A DNA stretch of 64,000 bases from Gracilibacillus caseinilyticus (GCF_022919115.1 NZ_CP095072.1:1364001-1428000), one strand, 5' to 3'. Numbered from the stretch's first letter, positions 54,087 to 63,625 are shown. Numbers and translations are program-made. Notes: a model not told the origin generated them from the sequence alone.

Positions 54087-55886
54087 ATGAGGTTAATCGA
54101 ATATTATATTAGACTTTTTATTAGATTTGCTGAAATCAAGAGAGATAGTCCAACGAGTGTAACAAGACATGCTATTAGCAAAGAGTTAGCTTGTTCGGAG
54201 CGGAATGTTATTCATATCCTAAATAAAATGGAAGCTGAAAAGTGGATTAAGGTTATTAGAGGAAAAGGAAGAGGAAATACAACAAATATCACTTTTTTTA
54301 AAACGCTGGAAGAAATGTTTGAGAAGCATGAAAAGTATTCTTCAAAAACAGAAGATATTGAACGACTCATTTCTATACTAGAGCATGATACTCAATTAAA
54401 TGAAAGTCATCAACTGATCAATACATGTATTAATCAGCTTTTTGGTACTTATTCTAAGTTATCCCGTAATGTTGAAGACGAAAGTGAGTATTTAAAAATA
54501 CCATATTTTCGGTCTCTTTACTCTTTAGACCCCTCACAAGTGGAAAGGCAAACAGAAAGACATTTAGTAAAGCAAATGTTTAATACGTTAGTAACATATA
54601 ACGAAGAAAAAGAGGAAATAGAACCAAGTCTTTCTCATCTTTGGGAGATAGATCGTGATGGAAAGACATTCACGTTTTATATAAGAAAGGGTGTTTCGTT
54701 TCATCATTCAAAACGTCTTGAAGCAGAGGATGTTAGATTTACTTTTGAAAGATTAAAGAAAACGCCATCTAATTGGATCGTTAAAGACTTGGATACGATT
54801 AAATGTTTCGGGAAGTACGTGGTACAATTTACATTTACCAAGAGCTCTTTTCACTGGCTTCTTCTTATTACTTCACCGAAATGTTCAATTGTACCTAATA
54901 ATTATGCTAACAAGTCAATTGATGAGTTTTCTAAATTCCCCATAGGGACAGGTCCTTACAGAATTAAAGAACACGAATCGAATTTTCTTAAACTCTCAGT
55001 CCATCATGAATATTTTCAAGAACGAGCACACATTGATGAGATTGATATTTTTATACTGCCATCTATCGAAAAGTATCTTAATATAAATGATGATATTAAT
55101 CGGGATTCGATTTTTTACATTCCTTTTACAACCATGAAAGATAATAATAGTGAACTAGAATATATTGAAAGAAGAAGATTATCTGTAAAGTATCTCATGT
55201 GGAATATGAATAGAGAAAAAATACGAACGAATGAGGGCATGAGAAGAAAATTGTCAGCAATACTAAACAAAACGAAAATGGTAAACGATCTAGGTTATCC
55301 AAGGTATGAACATGCCAATTCCTTTATCAAACAACATTCTTCTTCTCAGGCTGGAAAGTATGGTCATGAACCTTATGATAATATCATAAAGGAACCACTA
55401 ACCTTATTGACATATGACCTTTCACCACATAGAGAGGATGTAAAATGGATACAAAAAGAGTGTAATAAACACGGGATTAAAATTGAAACCAAACAGCTTC
55501 CTTTTTCCGCCTTTATAGATAATGTAAAAGATGCTGACCTAGTTCTTTCGGAATTTGTGACCGAGGAATCGGAAGAAATTTCACTCTATAATTTAGTTGA
55601 ATCTCAAACAGGAGTCATATATAACCTTATTGATCAAGAGAATAAAGCGATTATACAAAGAAATTTGGATAATGTTTTCCAAAAAGAAGAAATGCAAAAT
55701 AGAATAGAAGAATTAAAAAAAGTTGATACGTTATTATGTGAAAGTTGCATTACTATTCCCTTGTACTGGACTTTCCAAAAAGCTCTATATGATAAAAATT
55801 TACTGGGAGTGTCTCTAAGTACCATTGGATTGGTCCCCTTCAAGGATTTATTTTACAGAAAACAACTAGGGTCATACCATAAATAA
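54087..55886 (+). CDS. SgrR-like regulator with solute-binding domain
   Basis: A 599-residue protein. The N-terminal winged HTH (about 1-80) has AISKELACSERNVIHILNKM and WIKVIRGKGRGNTTNI. The rest (about 150-590) is an SBP_bac_5 domain (VKQMFNTLVTYNEEKEEIEP, SHLWEIDRDGKTFTFYIRKG, FPIGTGPYRI). There is no signal peptide, so it acts in the cytoplasm as a ligand-sensing regulator, as known for SgrR. AATCGGAGGTCTTCCA precedes the ATG. The divergent DMT exporter is the likely target. Confidence 0.9.
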   Translation: MRLIEYYIRLFIRFAEIKRDSPTSVTRHAISKELACSERNVIHILNKMEAEKWIKVIRGKGRGNTTNITFFKTLEEMFEKHEKYSSKTEDIERLISILEHDTQLNESHQLINTCINQLFGTYSKLSRNVEDESEYLKIPYFRSLYSLDPSQVERQTERHLVKQMFNTLVTYNEEKEEIEPSLSHLWEIDRDGKTFTFYIRKGVSFHHSKRLEAEDVRFTFERLKKTPSNWIVKDLDTIKCFGKYVVQFTFTKSSFHWLLLITSPKCSIVPNNYANKSIDEFSKFPIGTGPYRIKEHESNFLKLSVHHEYFQERAHIDEIDIFILPSIEKYLNINDDINRDSIFYIPFTTMKDNNSELEYIERRRLSVKYLMWNMNREKIRTNEGMRRKLSAILNKTKMVNDLGYPRYEHANSFIKQHSSSQAGKYGHEPYDNIIKEPLTLLTYDLSPHREDVKWIQKECNKHGIKIETKQLPFSAFIDNVKDADLVLSEFVTEESEEISLYNLVESQTGVIYNLIDQENKAIIQRNLDNVFQKEEMQNRIEELKKVDTLLCESCITIPLYWTFQKALYDKNLLGVSLSTIGLVPFKDLFYRKQLGSYHK

Positions 55887-56114
55887 TTTGCAAAATTACT
55901 ATTGGAGTTAAGTAACGATGTTTTTTTGCTGCGCAGTACAACGATACTATGCAATAGAATATTAATAATATGTCACAATCGGGCGCGTTTGTTGAGCAAA
56001 AATTAAAAGGTTTGTACATATTAGTCATGTACAAAATTTATCAACTTTTATTTTTTTGACTTTTTTCGATTTAGGTCTTGATAACATACGCAAAGCAAAT
56101 TTCGCCATAATTAA

Positions 56115-56149
56115 AGCCAAATTCTTGTACGTTAAGGAATTTGGCTAAA
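56115..56149. terminator. Hairpin terminator
   Basis: AGCCAAATTC pairs with GAATTTGGCT across TTGTACGTTAAG, about 230 bases after the SgrR-like gene. Confidence 0.6.
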
Positions 56150-56451
56150 TGTTATCGGTTTAAATTTTATTTAATGGTCGAGGGAATTAGCTGGTCATCT
56201 ATTGGCATCAAACTTATATTCTCCAAGAAAATTAATCTAGAGGTGATATATGTGGAAGCAACTCCCTTTTTGTATATCCTTATTCTTAAATTAGGTTGAT
56301 ATAACAGGGTTTGCATTCTTACCGCTGTAAAACCGGCATAATCCTGACGCCAGCTCTACAATTGTTTATCCACTACATATTTGTCTGTAGCATTTTGTAA
56401 AGATAACGAATAGATTAGCAGTGTATGTAAAATTTACAGGGAGTTGGTAAT
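56150..56451. other. Intergenic region with a dispersed repeat
   Basis: No gene found. At 56310-56361 lies a 52-base block (TTTGCATTCTTACC to CAGCTCTACAA) that recurs at 63762-63812. Confidence 0.55.
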
Positions 56452-56844
56452 TTGTTTAAAAAAGTGTGTTCGCTGTTAATTATTCCGATCATCATTATTT
56501 TGGTTTCATCAGCTTTTCCGTCAGAAACTAAAGCTGCATCTAATTATCAATGGTTTGCGACCGGAGACGGATATTGGGATGGAACTTTTAAAGCAAGAAG
56601 TGGGCAAGATGTAACAGTTTTCATTAACGATTGGGGACAATGGGGGCATTATAACGATTGGTTGAAAGTGCGTTTGTGTAGAGTTGGTGGAGGTTGTACT
56701 ATATACAAACTAGTTGTCTACGATGATAAGAATTGGACGACATTTACTAATATGGCAGCAGGAACGTATCACGGAGATGTAGCAAAAGTTCATAACCCAA
56801 GTAATCAAATTAAGGGAAAGATATCTTTTAGGGTGGAATGGTAA
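56452..56844 (+). CDS. Small secreted Trp-rich protein
   Basis: TTG 56452 follows GGGAGTTGGTAA. The 130-residue product has a signal peptide (FKKVCSLLIIPIIIILVSSA, cleavage near TKAAS). The mature part of about 100 residues is rich in Trp, Tyr and Gly, with GDGYWDGTFKARSGQDVTVF, NDWGQWGHYNDWLKVRLCR and a Cys pair (LCRVGGGC). It is all-beta in character. No family recognised; a secreted antimicrobial or carbohydrate-binding protein is possible but unproven. Confidence 0.65.
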   Translation: MFKKVCSLLIIPIIIILVSSAFPSETKAASNYQWFATGDGYWDGTFKARSGQDVTVFINDWGQWGHYNDWLKVRLCRVGGGCTIYKLVVYDDKNWTTFTNMAAGTYHGDVAKVHNPSNQIKGKISFRVEW

Positions 56845-57003
56845 CATATATCGAAATAGTAAATATTTTATTTGCAGCATAATGTTGGATACCTTACAAC
56901 ATAAATGTATGTGACGTATTCCCACCCTCTAAATTCAACTGAAACAATGAAAGGGTTAAACAGAATTAAAGTGACTCATCTTTCATGAAAGAGGAATATG
57001 GAA
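56845..57003. other. Spacer before the insertion sequence
   Basis: No gene or clear terminator was seen. Confidence 0.4.
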
Positions 57004-57036
57004 TGTCAACACTAAACTGAACAAATTTTTAAAGGT

Positions 57037-57855
57037 CTATTCTTGTTTGTATTCAGCTGGTGTTAAATAATCTAAAGATCCATGAATACGAATATTATTA
57101 AACCAATTCACATAATCAAATAATTCAAGATCAAGTTCTTGTTGACTAGTAAAAACGCTGCCACTAGCGAATTCTGTCTTAATCGTTTTAAACGTTGCCT
57201 CGGCAACGGCATTATCATAGGGTGTTCCTTTTTCGCTTAGCGATCTTTCAATACTAAACGTTTCTAATGCTTCATCTATCAGTTTATTTTTAAACTCGCT
57301 TCCTCGGTCAGTATGGAATAATTCGAGGCGATTTAGATTATACTTCACTGTCGAAAAGGCACGGTGAACTAGCTCAGCACTCTTATTAGGACCAGCGCTG
57401 TAGCCAATAATTTCACGATTATATAAGTCTATTAAAACACAGATGTAGTGCCATTTTTGGTTTACTCGAACGTATGTTAAATCACTCACAACTACTTTTA
57501 ATTCTTTATCTGGATTGAATTCTCTATTAAGTGTATTTCCAACTTCAGATTCATTAACTGTTGTTTTTCTAGGCTTAAATTGAGCTACTGTGTACTTAGA
57601 AACGAGTCCTTGCTCTTTCATTATTCGGCTAATTCGGCGACGTGAGACCTTCCATCCTAGCTTTAGGAGTTCCTTTTTGATTTTTCTCTGACCGTATATA
57701 TTGCGACTGTTTTTAAAGATTTCAACAATTAAAGCTGTTAATTCTTCATTCTGATTATCTCGGATTTTTGCTTCGTAATAATACGTACTTCTAGAGATTT
57801 GTAGGACGGTGCACATTGCTGATACCGAGTATTTGTGACTGTTATTACGAATCAC
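57037..57855 (-). CDS. IS3-family transposase OrfB (DDE integrase)
   Basis: A 272-residue catalytic subunit. The first part (about 10-60) is the HTH_21 region (KNSRNIYGQRKIKKELLKLG). The DDE core has the first Asp in VVSDLTYV, the second in FHTDRGSEF and the Glu in YDNAVAEATFKTIKTE. All three acidic residues are present, so it should be active. The GTG start lies two bases after the orfA stop; translation probably uses coupling or a frameshift in the usual IS3 way. Confidence 0.93.
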   Translation of the reverse strand: MIRNNSHKYSVSAMCTVLQISRSTYYYEAKIRDNQNEELTALIVEIFKNSRNIYGQRKIKKELLKLGWKVSRRRISRIMKEQGLVSKYTVAQFKPRKTTVNESEVGNTLNREFNPDKELKVVVSDLTYVRVNQKWHYICVLIDLYNREIIGYSAGPNKSAELVHRAFSTVKYNLNRLELFHTDRGSEFKNKLIDEALETFSIERSLSEKGTPYDNAVAEATFKTIKTEFASGSVFTSQQELDLELFDYVNWFNNIRIHGSLDYLTPAEYKQE

Positions 57856-57857
57856 CT

Positions 57858-58142
57858 CTACTTTCGTCCCATGATCAGCGCGGCTTGCTTTAAAATATCA
57901 TTTTCCATTGAAAGTTTTTGATTCTCTTTCCGAAGCCTGATTAACTCTTCCTGTTCTGGCGATCTATTGTCCTTCTCTTCAAACGATCCAGTTGATTTAT
58001 GTTGGTGAACCCACTTATCAAAGGTAGATGGCGTCAGCTCGTATTCTTTAATAATTTCAGAACGGGGCTTTCCAGAAGCATATAACTGAGCAATTTGTTC
58101 TTTAAATTCTTTGGAAAAACTTCTTCTTTCTCGTTTGGCCAT
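57858..58142 (-). CDS. IS3-family OrfA (HTH)
   Basis: A 94-residue DNA-binding subunit. The HTH_Tnp_1 region is RRSFSKEFKEQIAQLYASGK and SEIIKEYELTPSTFDKWVHQ. A coiled coil (about 65-85: EEQEELIRLRKENQKLSMEN-like) follows. GAGGAGAAATCATT precedes the ATG. Confidence 0.92.
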   Translation of the reverse strand: MAKRERRSFSKEFKEQIAQLYASGKPRSEIIKEYELTPSTFDKWVHQHKSTGSFEEKDNRSPEQEELIRLRKENQKLSMENDILKQAALIMGRK

Positions 58143-58333
58143 AATGATTTCTCCTCACCGAATTAATTTTAATTAACTAAGTCTATATGACCTTAACGAA
58201 TTTGTCCAACTAAGTGTAACCTATCCAATATTCAGAGGCTGTATAATACAATTAGATGTATATTTGTCCATCTTTTCAAATGAAAATGCAACTGTGAGAC
58301 TTCTAGCCACACAAAAATTAGTTGAGATCAATA

Positions 58334-58377
58334 AAATAAGACTTCTATTTTAGAAATAGGAGTCTTATTTCACTTTT
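58334..58377. terminator. Hairpin terminator
   Basis: AAATAAGACTTCTATTT pairs with AAATAGGAGTCTTATTT across a short loop. The mapped stretch after the IS has no gene that it clearly ends. Confidence 0.65.
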
Positions 58378-58948
58378 CTTAGATTAATCGTACTGTGCTA
58401 CCATCAGAATGTATAACGGATGGAAAGTTATCATATAGGGAGCCAGACCCTCTGTGTGGACAATTGCCTATTCAGAGGGTCATCCACTATATTCCAATTT
58501 AAAATGATAGCTACCTATAGATGGAACAGGAAAAGCTCTCTCATGCTAAGAAGGCAACCTTCTTCAACTATAAGGGGCGTTAATGGAAGTAATCAAAGCC
58601 TAATTTCTCACTTATACTATCGAGAAATTAGACTTGTTTCATATCTGGATTTCCTTAGCGTTGTTAATCCGCATTTTCCTGACCCCTAATCAAACTTTAT
58701 TCTAAATCAACACCTTAAAAAGTATGCTAAAAAATCCATAGGAGTAAGGAAATTAAAACCAAAATGTTCCAGAAAAGGGCGCAGTAATCGAATAAGAAAG
58801 CTTCTTCTAGTAGGTAATGGTTGATGATATTCATTTTAAAAACAAATTGCGAACACAATAATGAATTTCCTCCCGCACTGAAGACGCTAACAATTGAGCA
58901 TAATTCGCGATGATTGAGCCAGACTATTACTGCGTGGAGGTGATAAGG
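58378..58948. other. Gene-poor stretch after the IS
   Basis: It contains hairpins GACCCTCTG/CAGAGGGTC (58447-58482) and CCTAATTTCTC/GAGAAATTAG (58599-58637), and one GGGCGCAGTAATCGAATAAG motif at 58776. No credible gene. Confidence 0.4.
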
Positions 58949-59104
58949 ATGGGTAAAGAGCGAAGAGGAAAGCAGGGAAGTACTACGAGTGATGAGCAGG
59001 CTGTCCGCAAAGATTTGCCCCAGCAATTTGATCATGAATTTGCCAATGAGCCGCTGACTCCGGCTGAAAGAGCGAACAACAAGAAGACGAAAAAAGGTCA
59101 GTAA
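58949..59104 (+). CDS. sspO: Small acid-soluble spore protein O
   Basis: ATG 58949 follows TGGAGGTGATAAGG. The 51-residue, highly polar product ends with FANEPLTPAERANNKKTKKG, the characteristic SspO C-terminus. The first half (MGKERRGKQGSTTSDEQAVR) is more diverged. SspO is made in the forespore and packed into the spore core. It is direct evidence of sporulation in the host. A strong terminator follows. Confidence 0.85.
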   Translation: MGKERRGKQGSTTSDEQAVRKDLPQQFDHEFANEPLTPAERANNKKTKKGQ

Positions 59105-59150
59105 TATATCCGTAATTACCAGCGAGAATAGGGACACAATAAAACAAAAG

Positions 59151-59198
59151 GTATGATTTGTACTGTAGGTGAAGGCAGTGCAAATCATACTGTTTTTT
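59151..59198 (+). terminator. Terminator of sspO
   Basis: GTATGATTTG pairs with CAAATCATAC (plus TACTG/CAGTG) and is followed by TGTTTTTT. Confidence 0.88.
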
Positions 59199-59405
59199 GG
59201 TGGGGAAATACGAGGAGGATGTGGTTAAATTCTGTAAGCACGAGTGTTCATATTCTCATTTTATTCAAAAAACAAATTGGAAACTTCAAGTATATCTTAG
59301 TAACAGTTTAACATTCTTAAATAAGAGTTTAGAACGCATAGACTCCAATCCCAAAAATCATATAAACTAAAGGATAGATATAATGGAAAGCAGGTGAAGC
59401 GAGTG

Positions 59406-60286
59406 ATGGATTTGGATACATTATATAAGACATATCAACCGTTTCTATTCTCCATTGCCTACCGAATGCTTGGATCCGTTACTGACGCCGAAGATATCGT
59501 TCATGATTTATTCCTGCAGCTTAAGGTTGACACGGATCAAATGAAAGACGTGAAGGCATATCTTGCAAAATAACGACAAATCGCTGTCTGAACTTTTTAA
59601 AATCAGCTCGTAATAGAAGAGAAATATACACAGGGCCATGGTTACCTGAGCCACAGGTAAACCAATCAGAACAGCCTTTAGATAAGGTGATAAAAGATGA
59701 AACCGTTTCATATGCCTTTCTCGTGTTATTGGGTCAACTGTCACCTGTGGAAAGAGCAGTATTTGTTCTTAGAGAAGCATTCTCTTATCATTACGGAGAT
59801 ATTGCCATGTTGCTGGAAAAAACGGAAGCGAATTGTAGAAAGATCTACAGCCGTGCTAAGCAGAAATTGCCGAATGATCTACATGGTCACACGGAGAATA
59901 CAGAGCATGTCGATTTCCTGGCAAAGACATTTATAGAAGCATCAATGACCGGAGACTTTGAGGATTTTATCGATATTCTTACAGAAGATGTTGTACTGGT
60001 TAATGACGGTGGAGGAAGGGTGATTTCTGCGATATATCCAATTGTAAACAAACAGCGCGTATCTGCCTACCTTAAAGGAGTTTCCGCTAGAGGAAGTTTC
60101 CATGGAGGACTCTTTCCGGTCATGGTTAATAGCCAAAAAGGAATCTTGCAGACAAGAGACGGCCATCCTGTCAGGGTCATCTGCTTTGCATTAGATTCAA
60201 AACAAAAAAATATCCAGAGCATTTATATTGTTTCAAATCCGGAGAAACTGAATCATATTGCTGTTTCTGCATATAGGATAGACTGA
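59406..60286 (+). pseudogene. ECF41-type sigma factor, single frameshift
   Basis: Region 2 (MDLDTLYKTYQPFLFSIAYR, then SVTDAEDIVHDLFLQ) ends at a stop near 59572. One added A in AAAATAACG restores a frame through ITTNRCLNFLKSARNRREIY, region 4 (SPVERAVFVLREAFSYHYGD, IAMLLEKTEANCRKIYSRAK) and the SnoaL-like C-terminal extension (about 190-295). The C-terminal extension and the adjacent CMD gene are the marks of the ECF41 group. A one-base indel or sequencing error would explain the break. Confidence 0.85.
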
Positions 60287-60313
60287 GAGCTTCATAGAGG
60301 CTCTCTATTTTTA

Positions 60314-60340
60314 TGTCACAAATCAATCCTCTGTTTTGTC
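60314..60340 (+). promoter_or_regulatory. ECF41-type promoter between sigma gene and CMD gene
   Basis: TGTCACA (60314-60320), 16 bases, then TGTC (60337-60340). The known ECF41 target promoter is TGTCACA-16-CGTC, so only one base of -10 differs. It lies 45 bases before the start of the CMD gene. Confidence 0.65.
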
Positions 60341-60384
60341 TTATTAGTGAAAGCTACAAAATCATTAAATGGAGGCGAAAAAAC

Positions 60385-60843
60385 ATGGAACAACGCTTTA
60401 ACTTCATGCAGACAAATCAGGAAGTTGTCAAATTAATGAGACAATTGGAGGAGTACAAGAAAACAACAGGGATTGATATGAAATTAATCGAGTTGATTAA
60501 AATTCGTGCGTCACAAATCAATGGCTGTGCTTTTTGCTTGGATATGCACACCAAGGATGCCAGAGCCATGGGTGAAACCGAACAAAGAATTTATTGTTTA
60601 CATGCTTGGCGTGAATCACCATTTTATCTTGAGTCGGAAAGGATTGCATTAGAATTAACGGAAGCAGTTACAGCCATCTCGGAAAACGGTGTACCAGATG
60701 AGCTGTATAGACGGGTTCGACATCATTTTGATGAAAAACAATTTATCGATCTCGTAACCATCATCATCACGATTAACGGTTGGAACCGATTAGCCATTTC
60801 GTCCAATCTACTACCAGGAGACTATAAACCTACTGGAAAATAA
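60385..60843 (+). CDS. Carboxymuconolactone decarboxylase/AhpD-like peroxidase
   Basis: ATG 60385 follows GGAGGCGAAAAAAC. The 152-residue protein has the AhpD-type core: IRASQINGCAFCLDMHTKDA with CxxCxxxH (about residues 48-56), then REVALELTEAVT-like ERIALELTEAVTAIS and NGWNRLAISSNLLP. It probably acts as a thiol-dependent alkylhydroperoxidase. It is next to the ECF41 sigma gene, its standard target. Confidence 0.92.
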   Translation: MEQRFNFMQTNQEVVKLMRQLEEYKKTTGIDMKLIELIKIRASQINGCAFCLDMHTKDARAMGETEQRIYCLHAWRESPFYLESERIALELTEAVTAISENGVPDELYRRVRHHFDEKQFIDLVTIIITINGWNRLAISSNLLPGDYKPTGK

Positions 60844-61146
60844 ATAATTTCTTAAGAATAAATATACAGGGTGCGCTCCTTATTCAGGAATAGGAGCGGA
60901 ACCATTTCCTGAAGCACGAAAACCTGCTATAAAATTGAAACTGGATTTTGATGAGCTTGGCTTTAAGCAATCCTCGGCACAAAGCCAATTGCATAAGGAA
61001 ATTATTCTTTGAACAACAAACAGGCACTAATCTGGAATTTCACTCTTTCTTTGCGAAAAAGACCTAAGATTTCAAATGGAAATTAGCTAGTTAACAAGGA
61101 TTATTTGTCATGGTTGTAGAAATTAATAGCAGGAGGGATGATAAGA
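60844..61146. other. Intergenic region with a short gene remnant
   Basis: ACAGGGTGCGCTCCTTATTCA near 60868 is another GGGYGC motif, with a GCTCCT/AGGAGC stem. A 30-codon open run (PEARKPAIKLKLDFDELGFK) at about 60915-61010 looks like a remnant of an unidentified gene. Confidence 0.35.
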
Positions 61147-61497
61147 ATGAAAGTCAAACGAATTGTAGCCAATGTGGAAACAAAGGATATGACCAAGGCA
61201 AGGTACTTCTATGGGGATGTACTTGGGCTTGATCCATTGATGAATCTTGATTTTATCGCAACCTACGGATCTCATGAAAAAATGAACACTCAAATTAATT
61301 TCCTTTCTGAAGGTGGTTCCGGGACACCAGTACCTGATTTGTCTATTGAAGTGGATGATCTTGATCATGCACTGGATCGCATTAAAAAAGCGGGAATCCC
61401 AATTGAATATGGACCAGCCAACGAACCATGGAGTGTACGGCGATTCTTCGTTAGAGATCCGTTCGGGAAGCTTATCAATATTTTAATCCATCTATAA
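61147..61497 (+). CDS. VOC (glyoxalase-fold) protein
   Basis: ATG 61147 follows GGAGGGATGATAAGA. The 116-residue protein starts MKVKRIVANVETKDMTKARY, with YGDVLGLDP, IEVDDLDHALDRIKKAGIPI and the ending FFVRDPFGKLINIL. It is of a different branch from the duplicated VOC pair. Metal-dependent lyase or resistance function cannot be told from sequence. Confidence 0.88.
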   Translation: MKVKRIVANVETKDMTKARYFYGDVLGLDPLMNLDFIATYGSHEKMNTQINFLSEGGSGTPVPDLSIEVDDLDHALDRIKKAGIPIEYGPANEPWSVRRFFVRDPFGKLINILIHL

Positions 61498-61630
61498 ATG
61501 AATGCGTGGACAGGCGAATGCCTTGTTTTTCTAAGAAGCGGCCCAGATTGTTTCATGATAACATGTAGAATATGCTGAAATGAAGATAGTAACAGATGTA
61601 GCATTCAAAAAACTAGGAGTGTGAGTATAG

Positions 61631-62234
61631 ATGTCAATCAGGGAAAAAATGAAAAACGGAAAATTATATTTCTGTAATGATGAAACTTTAATGAAAGAAC
61701 AGATGCAATGTCTGGTAGGTGTTATATGATAACCATACAAGACCTTCCGAAGTAGAGAAAAGGAAACTATATCTAAACTTTTTGCCGAAATAGGAACCAA
61801 CGTATATATTGAACCACCGCTTCATGCAAACTGGGGACGACATACACATGTAGGAAATGATGTCTATGCCAATTTTAACCTGACATTGGTAGATGACACC
61901 GATATTTACATTGGTAATAATGTATTATTTGGTCCCAATGTGACGATTGACGCCGGAACTCATCCGATTCATCCAGAATTGCGGAGGAAAGCAGCACAGT
62001 TTAACCTGCCGGTGGTAATTGAGGAAAATGTTTGGATTGGTGCAGGTGCCTATCATACCTGGAGTGCGTATTGGGGCGAATACAGTAATCGGTGCTGGCA
62101 GTGTAGTAACCAAGGATATTCCAGATAACGTAATCGCAATAGGAAGCCCTTGCAAGGTAATGCGGAAAATCAATGAGAATGACATGAAGTACTATTATAA
62201 AGACATGAGAATTGAGGAAGAGGATTTATATTAA
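61631..62234 (+). pseudogene. Maltose/galactoside O-acetyltransferase, several frameshifts
   Basis: The start (MSIREKMKNGKLYF) follows AGGAGTGTGAGTAT. Further pieces occur in three frames: FAEIGTNVYIEPPLHANWGR-like, the hexapeptide repeat DIYIGNNVLFGPNVTIDAGT with THPIHPELRRKAAQFN, and [20 protein letters not shown]. All parts of a LacA/Maa-type enzyme (about 190 residues) are present, broken at about 61725, 61760 and 62050. Confidence 0.8.
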
Positions 62235-62292
62235 AATATTATTAATACAAACAGGTCTCAAAGGTCTTTGCATTATCTGTTTCAGTAAATGC

Positions 62293-62564
62293 CAAGGAGG
62301 AACTATTCCCTATGATAACAAGAGATTAGATTTTCCAACACGTCAAAGAAAACCAAAATTGGGACTAGAAGGCAATGATGAAATAGATATTCTGAATGTA
62401 AAATGTCCCCCTGAAATCAGTGACGGTTTAAGAAATGGTAAAGATATTTTACCTGATATCATATGGATAAAGAAAATTGGGTTTCACTTGTTTTACATCG
62501 TACCGATCCAGAGGGGGACATTTATCACTTGATTGAGCAAAGTTTTTATTTAACCAAGGAATGA
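62293..62564 (+). pseudogene. C-terminal fragment of an unassigned protein
   Basis: The frame reads TIPYDNKRLDFPTRQRKPKL then NDEIDILNVKCPPEISDGLR, with a frameshift near 62460, and then ENWVSLVLHRTDPEGDIYHL and IEQSFYLTKE. A DUF or MmcQ/luciferase-like small-domain family is possible, but I cannot place it. The N-terminal part is missing. Confidence 0.45.
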
Positions 62565-62632
62565 TAGAGAGTTGTTTTCACTACGATCCTTTTACCTGTG
62601 CCAAAAACGGGCAGATTAAAACGGAGGAAGGG

Positions 62633-63025
62633 ATGACGTTGAAAGAAGCTATAAAGTATGTCTTTTTAACATTGAGTTTATTAGTCGGACTAATTTGTAG
62701 CGTTCTAACATGTATGCATTTGTTTATAGCTGGCTCTGTTCAAAGTATTCCTGTTTCAACGAATGACTTACTCTATGTACATATTAATTCTTTATTAGCA
62801 CTTCTTTTTACCATGATTGCAGTAAAAGGGTTTCATATTAAAATCATAAATATACTTATATCCATCCTTTATTTATTTCCTGTCATCTTTTATATAGGTG
62901 TTTATATGAATAGCCTTAATCATTCATACAGTACTTCTAGTTGGAAGATCACAATCTTAATGGTGGTTATATACAATAGTTTAATTCCTTTTTTTTCGAT
63001 ACTGTTAATTCCGAAATCAAAATAG
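62633..63025 (+). CDS. Four-helix membrane protein of unknown family
   Basis: ATG 62633 follows GGAGGAAGGG. The 130-residue protein has membrane segments at about residues 9-32, 48-64, 71-92 and 106-127. The last residues (PKSK) are basic. No family recognised. A terminator follows at 63064. Confidence 0.6.
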   Translation: MTLKEAIKYVFLTLSLLVGLICSVLTCMHLFIAGSVQSIPVSTNDLLYVHINSLLALLFTMIAVKGFHIKIINILISILYLFPVIFYIGVYMNSLNHSYSTSSWKITILMVVIYNSLIPFFSILLIPKSK

Positions 63026-63063
63026 CATAGGGGTAATAGCCAGAACTGATAAACATGAAAAAT

Positions 63064-63092
63064 AAAAACCACCCCTTCACTGGTGGTTTTTA
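63064..63092. terminator. Hairpin terminator
   Basis: AAAAACCACC pairs with GGTGGTTTTT across CCTTCACT. Confidence 0.85.
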
Positions 63093-63289
63093 TTTGCAGG
63101 GCGTTCTTTACTGCTCTGGATCCTTCCGATACGTTACTATGATGACAACGTGTATCCGTCAGTTACTGACTCGACTAGATTGGAGTGTAAAGTCGCACTA
63201 TTGCCAGGGAATAAGCGGTGTCCTTTACCAAGTACCAGTGGGTGAATCTGCAGTACGTACTCGCCGATTAAATTAGATTGCATCAATGA
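63093..63289. other. Gene-poor stretch
   Basis: A GC-richer block with no credible ribosome binding site or family match. The 73-codon plus-strand frame here covers the terminator and looks accidental. Confidence 0.35.
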
Positions 63290-63625
63290 TTATACCAACT
63301 TTCCACTCCCAAAAACCACTAACGTTTTATTATGACCCTTCTTGAGATTGGCGACGGTTTCAGTAGCTTCTCCCTTTAGTAGGAATTTTCCCAGGACAAT
63401 GGTTCATCCAGTGTATTAGAAGCAACAAATTTATCTACATTGTTAAGTGCTTTGGAGATAGAAGAATCCTTTGAAGGATTTGCCCACGCCTTTTTCAAAG
63501 CATTATAGGTGATGCGACCTACCAGGAGGGTCCACGAAGTGCTCATGTATTTACTTTGCACTTTCATCATAGCTGGACCGTTTCCGCTTTCTGCCCAACC
63601 ACCGTACTCGAAACAGACCCGGGTG
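63290..63625 (-). pseudogene. Dihydrofolate reductase-family (RibD C-terminal domain) gene, fragmented
   Basis: Pieces on the minus strand: CFEYGGWAESGNGPAMMKVQ, STSWTLLVGRITYNALKKAW, NNVDKFVASNTLDEPLSWEN, then after a one-base shift near 63385 LLKGEATETVANLKKGHNKT and LVVFGSGKLV. This is the YwjB-like family pattern (LGRxTYE, KYVASxTL, GSxxL). The start is missing upstream of about 63625. Confidence 0.75.

Larger units (their letters stand above)
57004..58220 (-). mobile_element. IS3-family insertion sequence (IS150 group-like)
   Basis: About 1.22 kb with imperfect terminal inverted repeats: TGTCAACACTAAACTGAACA at the left and, on the minus strand from the right, GTTACACTTAGTTGGACAAA, then TTAAGGTC at both. 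Two genes, orfA and orfB, are in the normal order with no damage. No clear target-site duplication could be read. Confidence 0.88.

Noticed and set aside
58420..58689. 89-residue plus-strand gene after the IS
   Set aside because: It spans two hairpins, lacks a ribosome binding site and has no family.
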